The position numbers were made by a program, and so were the translations under genes. Shown one piece after another: positions 45,897-54,185 of a stretch of DNA of 64,000 nucleotides (its first letter is position 1; every line of letters starts with the position of its first letter). Below the pieces are notes generated by a model. The model saw only the letters and a program-made list of their open reading frames with translations, was not told where the DNA came from and did not search any database. Source of the stretch: Edaphobacter dinghuensis (lineage in GTDB: Bacteria > Acidobacteriota > Terriglobia > Terriglobales > Acidobacteriaceae). The DNA is taken from positions 390,839 through 454,838 of the forward strand of contig NZ_BMGT01000004.1 in NCBI RefSeq assembly GCF_014640335.1, given 5' to 3'.

Positions 45897-47480
45897 TCAG
45901 TAGTAGAACTTGTACTTTGCCCAGTTCTGGGCAGGGCTCTGTGACTCCTGGCAGTCATGTAGCAGATAGATCTTCTTATGCTGTTCGAACGGCATCGCCA
46001 GCGGGTGATTCATGTTCCCGACGACCTGCACCTCACGACATAGGCTCTGAAAGTGCTGCGGCGGGTCGCCGGAGATCACGATAAGCACCTTGCCTCCGAC
46101 GCCATGAGACCCCCAAAGCCAATAGTTGTTGTGGCCGCTGACGACCGGCGGAAGATCGTGACCGAGGAAGTCCAGTGCGCCCGCCTCTCCGTAGTTGTCT
46201 GCGATGATGCCCGCGTGGGCACGGTCCTCCGGGGAGAGTTGCCGCACAGCAGCCGTGATTTGATCAACCTCCTCCTGCCATCCAAAGCGGTCAGCGTAAA
46301 ACTGTGGCAGCACCGCACGCTTGCCGTTCTCGCTGTCGCTGTTGGGCAGATGAAGCGTATGGGCGTAGCGCAGAAAGGTCGCCGGACGAAGGACAGGGTT
46401 GCTGGCAGGAATGAAGATGGCCGATATCACGATAATGACGACCGTGAAGATGGGCCACGCGATTGTCCGATCCATCTGCACACGAGGCCGATGCGCAAAG
46501 CGGCGCTGCCATGCGACGCCTCCAGCGGCAAAGAGGTATGGGTAAATAGGCGAGACATAATAATCTTTCGCGCCCATCGCCACCATGCCGGCAAGGAAGA
46601 TGCAATACGTCAGTCCCAGCCAGCGGCGGTCGCGCTGTCGCAGAAGATGCACAAGCCCTGCGATCCAGACGAAGGCTCCGAGTACGCCAATCACGAAGAT
46701 CTGATTAGCAAGGAAGGGCAGTGGAGCGAGCCGGGTATTTTTGCCATGCACACGACCGTTATGCAGAAACTCCAGCGTGGCCCAGTGATGGTGCATCTGC
46801 CAGAAGAGATTTGGCAACGCGATCAGCACTAGAAGGGCGACGCCCCACGCGGTATATCGGGTGAACAAAATCTTGCGTTGCGGTGTGAGTAGCAGGCCCA
46901 GCGCAAGCGCGATGAGGAAGAAGGTCATCGACGGCTTGTTGAGCAGTCCAAGGCCGGCAGAGACGCCGAAGACCGTCCACCACAGGCGTGGACTGCTACC
47001 ACGTAAGATGAGGATCAGCGCCAGAATGCATGGCATCCAAAAAGCCGACTCCCAACTATTCATGGAGAGGAAGCTGTCGATGCCGAGATAGATGGGTGTG
47101 GCGAGGACGAGGAGCATCGCCAGCGCCTGCGCAGAGCGGCGCCCGCCGAGCGCCCAGCAGATCAGTCCGGTGAGGGCAACGCGGATGGCTCCGCCAAGCG
47201 CCGAAAGCAGGCGAATACCCACAAGCGAATGGCCAAAAAGCGTCTCGGCCACGCGGGCCTGTACCGCAACGACAGGGCCTTGATCGACATAACCCCAGGC
47301 CAGATGACGGCCGCAGATGAGGTAGTAGAACTCATCGCGAAAGTAGCCATAGCCGATATGCTGCTGCCACAGCGCGCTCGCAATATGGAAGACGAGCTTG
47401 ATGGCAGCGAAGAGCAGCGCAAGCTGGAGTGCGGGCCGCAGGGTCGGATCTGAAGGCTGAACGACAGTCGTCCGGGTCAT
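45897..47480 (-). CDS. GT39-type (ArnT/PMT-like) membrane glycosyltransferase
   Basis: 527 aa from ATG 47480; a TTG three codons before it is also possible. About ten transmembrane helices. The N-terminal loop FRDEFYYLICGRHLAWGYVDQGPV contains the Asp-Glu pair that acts as catalytic base in GT39/ArnT enzymes, and the text HSLVGIRLLSALGGA follows as in that family. The last 130 residues form a periplasmic domain with an ADNYGEAGALDFLG stretch. It probably transfers a sugar from polyprenyl phosphate to lipid or protein. Substrate unknown. No partner gene adjacent. Confidence 0.82.
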   Translation of the reverse strand: MTRTTVVQPSDPTLRPALQLALLFAAIKLVFHIASALWQQHIGYGYFRDEFYYLICGRHLAWGYVDQGPVVAVQARVAETLFGHSLVGIRLLSALGGAIRVALTGLICWALGGRRSAQALAMLLVLATPIYLGIDSFLSMNSWESAFWMPCILALILILRGSSPRLWWTVFGVSAGLGLLNKPSMTFFLIALALGLLLTPQRKILFTRYTAWGVALLVLIALPNLFWQMHHHWATLEFLHNGRVHGKNTRLAPLPFLANQIFVIGVLGAFVWIAGLVHLLRQRDRRWLGLTYCIFLAGMVAMGAKDYYVSPIYPYLFAAGGVAWQRRFAHRPRVQMDRTIAWPIFTVVIIVISAIFIPASNPVLRPATFLRYAHTLHLPNSDSENGKRAVLPQFYADRFGWQEEVDQITAAVRQLSPEDRAHAGIIADNYGEAGALDFLGHDLPPVVSGHNNYWLWGSHGVGGKVLIVISGDPPQHFQSLCREVQVVGNMNHPLAMPFEQHKKIYLLHDCQESQSPAQNWAKYKFYY

Positions 47481-47556
47481 TATGAGCAAGATACGACAAC
47501 TTGCCTGAAATGTTCCTCAGCCTTTTTGAAAGCGATGCGAATTTTAGAAATGTTAA

Positions 47557-47593
47557 ATACAACACCCGAACCTAAATGGCTCGGGTGTTGTAT
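47557..47593 (-). terminator. 13-bp hairpin after moeZ
   Basis: ATACAACACCCGA (47557-47569) and TCGGGTGTTGTAT (47581-47593) pair perfectly over 13 bp, loop 11 bases. On the minus strand the stem is followed by a moderately T-rich TTTAACATTTC, fitting a terminator for the cysteine operon. Confidence 0.7.
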
Positions 47594-47607
47594 GAGGTAA
47601 TTGCTAC

Positions 47608-48831
47608 TCAGTACTTGGGCAGCGACGGGTCGATCTTCTCGGCCCATGCAGTGATGCCACCGGTCAGATTGGAGACATTGGTGAAGCCCGCCTGTTTGAG
47701 CGCCACCGCAGCCTTCTGGCTGCGTGCACCGCTCTTGCAGTGGACGACGATCTCACGGTCCTTCTGCGCGGCCAGCTCGCCGATACGGCTTTCGATGGAG
47801 CCCAACGGAATCAGCGGTGCGCCGATATTCACGATCTGATACTCGTGCGGTTCGCGAACATCGAGGACAAAGACATCCTCCTTGGCATCAAGCTTCTGCT
47901 TCAGCGCTTCAACCGAGATCTGCGGAATGCCGTCGACGACAGGTTGATCGGCGACAGCCTTGTCGCGCGAGACCTCGAGCGGGCCTACCGAGGTAGGCTT
48001 CTCGATACCGCAGAACTGGTCATAGTCAATCAGTTCGGTCAATGTCGGATTGGCACTGCAGACCGGGCACTCGGGGTTCTTGCGCAGCTTCAGCGTGCGG
48101 AAGTTCATGCCCAAAGCGTCGACCAGCAACAGACGGCCAACCAGCGGCTCACCGATGCCGAGAATCAGCTTGATGGTCTCAGTCGCCTGAATGACGCCAA
48201 GCAGACCGGGCAGAATGCCAAGCACACCACCTTCTGCGCAGGAGGGAACGAGGCCCGGCGGTGGCGGCTCGGGATACAGGCAGCGGTAGCATGGGCCAAG
48301 CGGCGCGCCGAAGACGCTGGCCTGTCCCTCAAAGCGGTAGATCGACGCATAGGCGTTGGGTTTGCCGAGCAGGACGCAGGCATCGTTGACCAGATAACGC
48401 GTCTGGAAGTTGTCGGTGCCGTCGGCGATGACGTCGTAGTCCTTGAGGATGTCGAGCGCGTTGGCGCTGGTCAGCATGGTATTGTGCTTGATGACATTCA
48501 GGTCCGGGTTGAGGCCCTTGAGCATCAACTCGGCCGAATCGTTCTTCAACATGCCGACGGTGCGGGTGGAATGAATAATCTGGCGCTGCAAGTTGCTGTG
48601 ATCGACGACATCGAAGTCGACCAGGCCGATGGTGCCGACTCCGGCAGCGGCAAGATAAAGAGCGAGCGGCGCTCCGAGGCCGCCGGTGCCGATGCAGAGC
48701 ACCTTGGCTGCCTTGAGCTTCTGCTGACCCTCCATCCCGACCTCGGGCAGAATCAGGTGGCGGGAGTAGCGGGCAATCTCATCGTTACTGAGCTTGGGTA
48801 GTTGTACGGTTTCTTCAATGGCTGTGGGCAT
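47608..48831 (-). CDS. moeZ: MoeZ/MoeB-type sulfur-carrier adenylyltransferase with rhodanese domain
   Basis: 407 aa. E1-like domain: nucleotide motif GTGGLGAPLALYLAAAGVG (48-66), RQIIHST, zinc cysteines 181/184 (CYRC) and 255/258 (CPVC), and PSCAEGGVLG with candidate Cys198. A rhodanese domain occupies about 305-407, with catalytic Cys365 in VVHCKSGARS. It adenylates the C-terminal Gly of CysO and loads sulfur as thiocarboxylate. It is the last gene of the operon cysM-mec-cysO-moeZ, 100 bases after cysO. Family members also serve MoaD or ThiS. Confidence 0.9.
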   Translation of the reverse strand: MPTAIEETVQLPKLSNDEIARYSRHLILPEVGMEGQQKLKAAKVLCIGTGGLGAPLALYLAAAGVGTIGLVDFDVVDHSNLQRQIIHSTRTVGMLKNDSAELMLKGLNPDLNVIKHNTMLTSANALDILKDYDVIADGTDNFQTRYLVNDACVLLGKPNAYASIYRFEGQASVFGAPLGPCYRCLYPEPPPPGLVPSCAEGGVLGILPGLLGVIQATETIKLILGIGEPLVGRLLLVDALGMNFRTLKLRKNPECPVCSANPTLTELIDYDQFCGIEKPTSVGPLEVSRDKAVADQPVVDGIPQISVEALKQKLDAKEDVFVLDVREPHEYQIVNIGAPLIPLGSIESRIGELAAQKDREIVVHCKSGARSQKAAVALKQAGFTNVSNLTGGITAWAEKIDPSLPKY

Positions 48832-48931
48832 TGCGCTTCCTTCGGGCTTCTCGTGTCTCTGTCAATTCTAGATGCAGGAGCCGGGAGAAAGGCTCATCTG
48901 CGGGACGGACGCTTGTTGCTGGACCGTGGAA

Positions 48932-49213
48932 TCAACAGCTTGTGCCGCCTGCGATGGAAGGGATAATGGTCAGCTCGTCACGGTCGGTGACGGCGGTGGC
49001 TTCCTTCTCCGGAAGATAGCGGAGGTCATCGTCGTTGAGGTAGACGTTGACGAAGGAGCGAAGCTTGCCCTCGGGGGTAAAGAGGTGCTGCTTGAGTTCA
49101 GGGTACTTGATGGTGAGCTGCTCGAACACCGCATTGACGGTCGCACCCGAGACGGTAACGGTCTCAAGGCCGCCCGTGTAGGTGCGCAACGGTGTAGGGA
49201 TGTGAATGTTCAT
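48932..49213 (-). CDS. cysO: CysO-like sulfur carrier (MoaD/ThiS family)
   Basis: 93 aa ubiquitin-like protein. The body fits MoaD/ThiS: IPTPLRTYTGG, VNAVFEQL, FVNVYLNDDDLRYL and DELTIIPSIAGG. Sulfur carriers normally end in Gly-Gly, but here three residues (Thr-Ser-Cys) follow Gly89-Gly90. Those would need removal by the JAMM protease encoded next door, as for QbsE in thioquinolobactin synthesis. The gene lies 11 bases after mec. Confidence 0.88.
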   Translation of the reverse strand: MNIHIPTPLRTYTGGLETVTVSGATVNAVFEQLTIKYPELKQHLFTPEGKLRSFVNVYLNDDDLRYLPEKEATAVTDRDELTIIPSIAGGTSC

Positions 49214-49224
49214 GCTTGACCTTT

Positions 49225-49683
49225 CTATTTTCCTGCCTGAGCTTCGGCGATTTCAATCTCGATAGCTTCGTCTTCGAACTTCTTGTCTTCCTCGGTGGTG
49301 CCTGTCAGCAGGAAGGAGTTTGTCAGCACCGCTTTGCCGTTGTCGACGCTGGTAATAATGTACGAACAGCCCAGCCAGTGCGCCTCGGCGAAGTCGGTCG
49401 GCGACCACTGCGCCGGGTGGTCCGGGTGCGAGTGATAGAAGCCGACGATATCGAGCCCCAGGCCGCGCGCCTGCCGCTGAATCTTCACCAGTTCCTGCGG
49501 AGCGATGTTGTAGCGGTTGTGGGCAGAGTCGGTGCGTGTGTTACCGGCGCGAACAAGCTGCTGGACACGGTTGCCCGTGCCTGGCTCATTCTTGCCCAGC
49601 AGGACGCCGCAGCACTCGTGCGGGTAGGTCTCCTCGCCGTGCGCGCGCAGCGCTTCATAGTTGGCATAACTGATCTGAAGCAC
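49225..49683 (-). CDS. mec: JAMM/MPN+ metalloprotease (Mec-like)
   Basis: 152 aa. The JAMM zinc motif is complete: Glu23 (YPHECCGVLLG), His84 and His86 in GFYHSHPDHPAQWSPTDFAEA, Ser94 and Asp97. Mec in Mycobacterium removes the cysteine made on CysO; here it may also trim the Thr-Ser-Cys tail. It is five bases after cysM and 11 before cysO, so all lie in one transcript. The C-terminal 20 residues are acidic. Confidence 0.9.
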   Translation of the reverse strand: MLQISYANYEALRAHGEETYPHECCGVLLGKNEPGTGNRVQQLVRAGNTRTDSAHNRYNIAPQELVKIQRQARGLGLDIVGFYHSHPDHPAQWSPTDFAEAHWLGCSYIITSVDNGKAVLTNSFLLTGTTEEDKKFEDEAIEIEIAEAQAGK

Positions 49684-49688
49684 TTCGG

Positions 49689-50624
49689 TTACTCCTCCTG
49701 CCAGAAACGTTCGCTCATATACTTTTCCGCCGAATCGGGAAGAATCGTCACAATGACGGCTTCGCGTTCGGCTTCGGCTTCCTGCTCCCCAATCTGGAGC
49801 GCTGTAGCGACAGCCGCGGCTGCGGAGATGCCGACAAGGATTCCCTGATTGCGAGCGAGGTCTTTCACCATTTTATAGGCAGTCTCGGTCGGCATCTCGA
49901 TATTGGCATCTGCCAGGCTCGAATCGTAGATGCGGGGCACAATGGCGGTGGGCATAAACTTCAGTCCCTCCAGGCCATTAAACGGCGAATCCGGCTGCAT
50001 GGAGATGCAGCGAATGTCGGGGTTAAGCTCGCGCAGACGGCGCGATGTGCCCATAAACGTCCCGCTGGTGCCCAGCCCGGCGACAAAGTGGGTGACGCGG
50101 CCCTCGGTCTGCTCCCAGATCTCGTTGCCGGTGGTGCGATAGTGGGCCTTCCAGTTCTCGTCGTTGGAGTACTGGTCGGCATAGAAGTATTTGTCAGGCT
50201 CGGCAGCGGCCATCTCACGAGCTTTTCGGATAGCCCCGTCGGAGCCGTCGGCAGGGTCGGTCCAGATGACATTGGCGCCATACGCGGCAAGGTAGCGTTT
50301 GCGCTCGGGTGATACATTCGAGGGCATGCAGAGGATAACCGGAAAGTCCAATGCCGCACCCAGCATGGCGTAGGCGATGCCGGTATTGCCGCTGGTAGCG
50401 TCGAGCAGGGCACGGCTGGCGGTCAGCAGTCCCCGCCGCTGGGCGTCGGTCACGATGGCCGAGGCCGCGCGGTCCTTGACGGAGCCTCCGGGGTTGGTCC
50501 ACTCGGCCTTGCCGAGGATCTGAACACCGGGCAGGTGCGCGGAGAGGCGTTCGAGTCGCACCAGGGGCGTGTTGCCGATGCGTTCGAGGATACTGGTGCC
50601 GAGCGATTTGGTAAGAGTGATCAT
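49689..50624 (-). CDS. cysM: cysteine synthase CysM (CysO-dependent type)
   Basis: 311 aa PLP fold-type II enzyme. Lys50 in NPGGSVKDRAA binds PLP; TSGNTGIAYA binds the substrate carboxylate; VAGLGTSGTFMGTSRRLRE and PDSAEKYMSE are further landmarks. With CysO and Mec adjacent it is likely the O-phosphoserine- or O-acetylserine-using enzyme that forms cysteine on the thiocarboxylated carrier. First gene of the operon; its promoter lies in the 87-base gap shared with the divergent 50712 gene. Confidence 0.93.
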   Translation of the reverse strand: MITLTKSLGTSILERIGNTPLVRLERLSAHLPGVQILGKAEWTNPGGSVKDRAASAIVTDAQRRGLLTASRALLDATSGNTGIAYAMLGAALDFPVILCMPSNVSPERKRYLAAYGANVIWTDPADGSDGAIRKAREMAAAEPDKYFYADQYSNDENWKAHYRTTGNEIWEQTEGRVTHFVAGLGTSGTFMGTSRRLRELNPDIRCISMQPDSPFNGLEGLKFMPTAIVPRIYDSSLADANIEMPTETAYKMVKDLARNQGILVGISAAAAVATALQIGEQEAEAEREAVIVTILPDSAEKYMSERFWQEE

Positions 50625-50711
50625 CTGTTTCCGTTTTTTGGCCCGTGCCTGCGTGTGGCGCAGATTGAAGGAGAAGACCGGAATGTGCGACAGTTAAGAT
50701 GAGTCTAACTT

Positions 50712-51125
50712 ATGGCAAAGAAGAGCCCGAAACGAAGCTTCAACGACGTCCTCTCCCTTCTGGGCAGTCAGCGATTTGATGTAGCGCCCGCACAGGAGGG
50801 TGCAAAGCGTACCCCCAACGCATTTCAGGTGCGTAAGAACGGCTGTGCCGCGGAGATCGCCGCTGCTCCCGATGGCACAGTAATGATGCTGTCTCACCCC
50901 GGCTGGGTGCTGAACGGCGAGATCTCGCGGCTGCTCGACAAGGGCTATCAGAAATTTCTGAAGACCAGCCACCTTGAGATTCCCGCTACGGCGGACAAGC
51001 TGCGTGCCCTCCACGAGTTCAGCGAAGAGCTCAACGAGGCCACCGGCGCGACCAGCCTGTACAACCAGTCGCTGGGAACCACCAGCGATGTGTACATGTA
51101 CGACCGGGTCAAGGGACGAGCCTAG
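50712..51125 (+). CDS. conserved hypothetical protein
   Basis: 137 aa, soluble, ATG start 12 bases after a small dyad AGTTA/TAACT (50692-50710). It has a basic N-terminus (AKKSPKRSFNDVLSLLG), a central VMMLSHPGWVLNGEISRLLDKGYQKFLKT segment and a helical FSEELNEATGATSLYNQSLGTTSDVYMYDRV end. No domain recognised. Divergent from cysM and followed by an intergenic region with a 17-base interspersed repeat. Confidence 0.65.
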   Translation: MAKKSPKRSFNDVLSLLGSQRFDVAPAQEGAKRTPNAFQVRKNGCAAEIAAAPDGTVMMLSHPGWVLNGEISRLLDKGYQKFLKTSHLEIPATADKLRALHEFSEELNEATGATSLYNQSLGTTSDVYMYDRVKGRA

Positions 51126-51238
51126 AACGCCCCCTTTAGTCCCGTGCACACTGCATGTCATCTCGACCGAAGCCACGCAGTTTTATCGCGCGGCGGAGTG
51201 GGGAGACCCCTGTATTTTGTCTTGCGTCTGCTCGCTTG
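51126..51238. repeat. intergenic copy of an interspersed repeat
   Basis: GTCATCTCGACCGAAGC at 51157-51173 is identical to the 17-mer inside trmFO at 3914-3930. The text after it (CACGCAG...GCGGAGTGGGGAGACCCC) has the look of a larger repeated element, whose full extent cannot be set from two copies. The 113-base gap lies between the convergent 50712 and GDSL genes. Confidence 0.65.
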
Positions 51239-52084
51239 TTATCGCGCAGCCTGATGCTCCAGCTCCTCATACAGCTTCTCCCCGACGGCCTTGTGAGTAG
51301 CCGTCGAAGGATGCCCCGAGTGGTAGTAAAAGTAGGTGTCGGGGCTGGCGCAGGGGGTAGTGTCTTCGTGGTGAATCTCGCGTCCGGCGCAGGCATCCGT
51401 CGTGTTGGTGATGCCGTACTGTGCAGGGTGAGCCATCACGTCGTCATAGAACGGTCCCCAATGGCTGAGCGATATCTGCGCTCCCGCAAGCTGGGGTGAA
51501 AGCTCATCAGGAATGCGGGCCAGCTCCGGATTGAGGCGTATGCCTACCGCGCTGAAGGCCGGGATGGCAGTGGGCAGCAATGCGACGGCAAAACGACGCG
51601 CGCCAAGGTCATAGAGTGCCTTAATCTCGCCGCTGAGATTAGCCACCGTTGTCGCGCTGGGAAGGTTGCGATCATTGAGCCCTCCGGCAATAAAGAAAAG
51701 AGTCGTCGCCGGATCGAAGACGATGGTGTGGGCCTTCACCCTGGCGGCAAAGTCGTCGACCTGATTGCGCATTCCGTAGCCGAGTAAGAAGTCACCGATC
51801 TTTTTCCCCACGCCACTGCCGGTCTGGGCTCCGCTGATCGCGAAGTCAAGGCTCTGGTTGGACGTATCTACCGCATTCGCGGGGGCGAGCGTGAAGCCGA
51901 GGTGCTGTGCCAGATAGGCAACCGCCGTTGGTCCATTCCCGTCGAGGTAACCCTCCCCGATGTCTGAGTAGCTGTCGCCGAAGACGTACATGCGATGGAT
52001 AGGTGCAGGATCTGCGGCATGAGAGATTGCCGGGGAGAGCAAGGCTAAGGCTAGGGCGAGGCGAATCATCTTGAAACGGGGCAT
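51239..52084 (-). CDS. SGNH/GDSL-family hydrolase, secreted
   Basis: 281 aa from ATG 52084. Signal peptide MIRLALALALLSPAISHA follows a short leader. Block I is VFGDSYSDIGEGYL with the nucleophile Ser; block III is FFIAGGLNDRNLP with the Gly-x-Asn; the C-terminal block reads YYHSGHPSTATHKAVGE, where SGNH enzymes normally have Asp-x-x-His-Pro. Here the Asp position is His. It is probably an esterase or lipase with altered triad, or inactive. The frame extends upstream to 52159 but without a signal. Location is the periplasm or outside. Confidence 0.82.
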   Translation of the reverse strand: MPRFKMIRLALALALLSPAISHAADPAPIHRMYVFGDSYSDIGEGYLDGNGPTAVAYLAQHLGFTLAPANAVDTSNQSLDFAISGAQTGSGVGKKIGDFLLGYGMRNQVDDFAARVKAHTIVFDPATTLFFIAGGLNDRNLPSATTVANLSGEIKALYDLGARRFAVALLPTAIPAFSAVGIRLNPELARIPDELSPQLAGAQISLSHWGPFYDDVMAHPAQYGITNTTDACAGREIHHEDTTPCASPDTYFYYHSGHPSTATHKAVGEKLYEELEHQAAR

Positions 52085-52167
52085 GACGATGATGTTCCTT
52101 AGAAAATATTTGCCATTGGAAACAGGGCAAGTATTCATGAGAGGACATACATTGTGCAACCGAAGCT

Positions 52168-53037
52168 CTAACGCAGTCGATTTTGCTCGCGTTGCAACTC
52201 GCGGTAGGCTTCGCTCTTGCCGATGCCGCGCTCACGAGCAACGCGCTTGAGCGCATCTTTTTCCGCAAGTCCTTCGGTCTGCATCAACGACGCGACCTCG
52301 GCGGCAATGCTCGATTTTTGCCTCGCAGTTTGTTCAGTCGCAGGGGAGAAGAGCAGAACAATCTCGCCGCGAATGGTGGCACGCGCGGAGAGCTGAGTAC
52401 GAAGTTCGCTTACCGGGCCGCGCAAAAACTCTTCATGCAGCTTGGTCAACTCGCGCGCGACCACGACATGCTGGGCCGCTCCGAAGACGGCTTCAAGATC
52501 GGCAAGTGTCTCCGCGATGCGATGCGGAGCTTCATAAAAAATATGGGAGGCATTGTCACGCGGAAGCTCTTCAAGAGCTGTCCGGCGTTGTCCGGCCTTG
52601 GCGGGAAGAAATCCGTGAAAGGTAAAGCGGTCGGTGGGTAGGCCGCTGGCGATCAATGCACTGATGGCAGCATTCGCTCCAGGAACAGGGAAGACCGGAA
52701 TACCGGCTGCGATAGCTGCTGCTGCGATCTGGCCGCCGGGATCAGCGATGCCCGGTGTGCCCGCATCGCTGACGATGGCGATCCGCGCTCCCTGCTTTAG
52801 CTCGGCCACCAGTTCTTCAGCGCGAGGAGCCTCGTTGTGCATGTGATAGCTGACGGTGGGAACGCGAATCTCGAAGTGGTTCAGTAGCTTTTGCGTCTGG
52901 CGCGTGTCCTCGCAGGCTATGCGGTCGACACTTTGCAGAACGCGCAGCGCGCGCAGCGTAATGTCTTCGAGGTTGCCGATGGGTGTGGCGACAAGATAAA
53001 GGCCCGGAGCCAGCGGCTCAAGTGGTCCGTCGGACAT
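52168..53037 (-). CDS. rsmI: 16S rRNA (cytidine-1402-2'-O)-methyltransferase RsmI
   Basis: 289 aa of the tetrapyrrole-methylase fold. Landmarks are LYLVATPIGNLEDITLRAL, ACEDTRQTQKLLNHF, AIVSDAGTPGIADPGG, VFPVPGANAAISALIASGLPTDRFTFHGFLPAK and FYEAPHRIAETL. It modifies C1402 of 16S rRNA. It follows the degenerate site-2 protease gene on the same strand with no gap (stop to start within a few bases). Confidence 0.94.
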   Translation of the reverse strand: MSDGPLEPLAPGLYLVATPIGNLEDITLRALRVLQSVDRIACEDTRQTQKLLNHFEIRVPTVSYHMHNEAPRAEELVAELKQGARIAIVSDAGTPGIADPGGQIAAAAIAAGIPVFPVPGANAAISALIASGLPTDRFTFHGFLPAKAGQRRTALEELPRDNASHIFYEAPHRIAETLADLEAVFGAAQHVVVARELTKLHEEFLRGPVSELRTQLSARATIRGEIVLLFSPATEQTARQKSSIAAEVASLMQTEGLAEKDALKRVARERGIGKSEAYRELQREQNRLR

Positions 53038-54174
53038 TTATTCCGCCGGTTGCCGCAGCCTGCGGCGCTGGTTCAGCAGGCTGAGAGCGTGGTTCAGGTT
53101 CTGCGGCGTGATGATGCCGACGATGCGATCGCCTTCGAGGATCGGAACCATCTGCGCAACCTGTCCCGTCATGATGCGCTTCAATGTCGATACCAATGAG
53201 TCGTCGGGCTGGGCGGTCTGGAACGAACGCGTCATCACGCCCTGCACATAGCCATTGCCGTCCGTTTGCAGAGCCTCAACGATGCCTTGCCGCGAGACGG
53301 CGCCGACCAGGTTCGCGCCGCGCACCACGGGGAAAACATCCTGTAGCGTATGCACGGAGCGCTGCAGCGCGTCTTCAAGCGTGTCCGAAGCCGACAACAT
53401 GCTGAACTCGGTCAGCATAACGTCACGCATGCGAACAGCCTCGGTGTCGCTCTGCAACAGCAGCCCCTGGTTCTCCATGTTCGATCCGATCAGCACAAAT
53501 CCGCCGATCATAATCAGCCACATATTGCTGATGATGAGCCCACCGATGACGAGAGCGAGAGCGATCATCTGGCCAAGGCCCGAAGAGGCGCGCGTACCTT
53601 TCAGGACGCCATGCGCCTTCGAGAACTCACCGCGGAAGAGCCGTCCGCCATCCAGCGGCGAAGCAGGAAGAAAGTTAATGGCACCCAGCAGCAGGTTGAT
53701 CCACACCGCAGATCGCAGCAGGTGAGGAAGCGCAATCCACGGGCGCTCGACCAGGCTGATCTCCGGCGTAACCGTCAGCACGATGGCGGCGAGCAGCAGG
53801 CCGAAGCCGATGTTCGCCAGAGGCCCTACCAGGGCGAGGTGCTTCTGTACCTCTGGCGCATCGGCGCGTTCCGTTGCCTCGGGGGTGCTGAAGGTCATCA
53901 ACGCACCGGTCGGCAGCAGCAGCAGGCTGCGCAGGTCTAACCCCAGCCACGCAGCCGCGATGGCACGCGCGACCTCGCGAACGGCGAGGGCGAGCAGCAG
54001 CAGCAGCCACAGCGAAAAGCCGCGTCCGCCGGTCGAGCCTGCAACCGAGCCGTAGCTGACGGCGACACCCAGCAACAGCACAAGGAAGGTGTGGATACGA
54101 ATATCCACGCCGAGAAATCTGCCGATCGGAAATGACCACCCGCGCATAGCTACCATTGTATGCGCTGCCGTCAT
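53038..54174 (-). CDS. site-2-protease-like membrane protein with CBS pair, zinc motif lost
   Basis: 378 aa taking ATG 54174; starts at 54156 or 54147 are possible. An M50-type core is followed by two CBS domains (about 240-378). The family's zinc site HExxH is here Arg66-Glu-Val-Ala-Arg70 (LALAVREVARAIAAAWLGLD), so both histidines are replaced by arginine, while the Glu stays. The second-motif aspartate is kept in NFLPASPLDGGRL (Asp175). Surrounding landmarks (LLPTGALM, LVGPLANIG) are intact. So the fold is preserved but zinc binding is very unlikely: a pseudoprotease. It is divergent from rsmD and precedes rsmI directly. Confidence 0.82.
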   Translation of the reverse strand: MTAAHTMVAMRGWSFPIGRFLGVDIRIHTFLVLLLGVAVSYGSVAGSTGGRGFSLWLLLLLALAVREVARAIAAAWLGLDLRSLLLLPTGALMTFSTPEATERADAPEVQKHLALVGPLANIGFGLLLAAIVLTVTPEISLVERPWIALPHLLRSAVWINLLLGAINFLPASPLDGGRLFRGEFSKAHGVLKGTRASSGLGQMIALALVIGGLIISNMWLIMIGGFVLIGSNMENQGLLLQSDTEAVRMRDVMLTEFSMLSASDTLEDALQRSVHTLQDVFPVVRGANLVGAVSRQGIVEALQTDGNGYVQGVMTRSFQTAQPDDSLVSTLKRIMTGQVAQMVPILEGDRIVGIITPQNLNHALSLLNQRRRLRQPAE

Positions 54175-54185
54175 ACCATCGGGAG

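Noticed and set aside
47740..48801. 353-aa open frame opposite moeZ
   Set aside because: Antisense of a clear E1-like/rhodanese gene in a high-GC genome; no domain in the translation.
50692..50710. AGTTA/TAACT dyad as operator of the cysteine operon
   Set aside because: A 5-bp dyad is too short to call without other copies; mentioned only with the 50712 gene.
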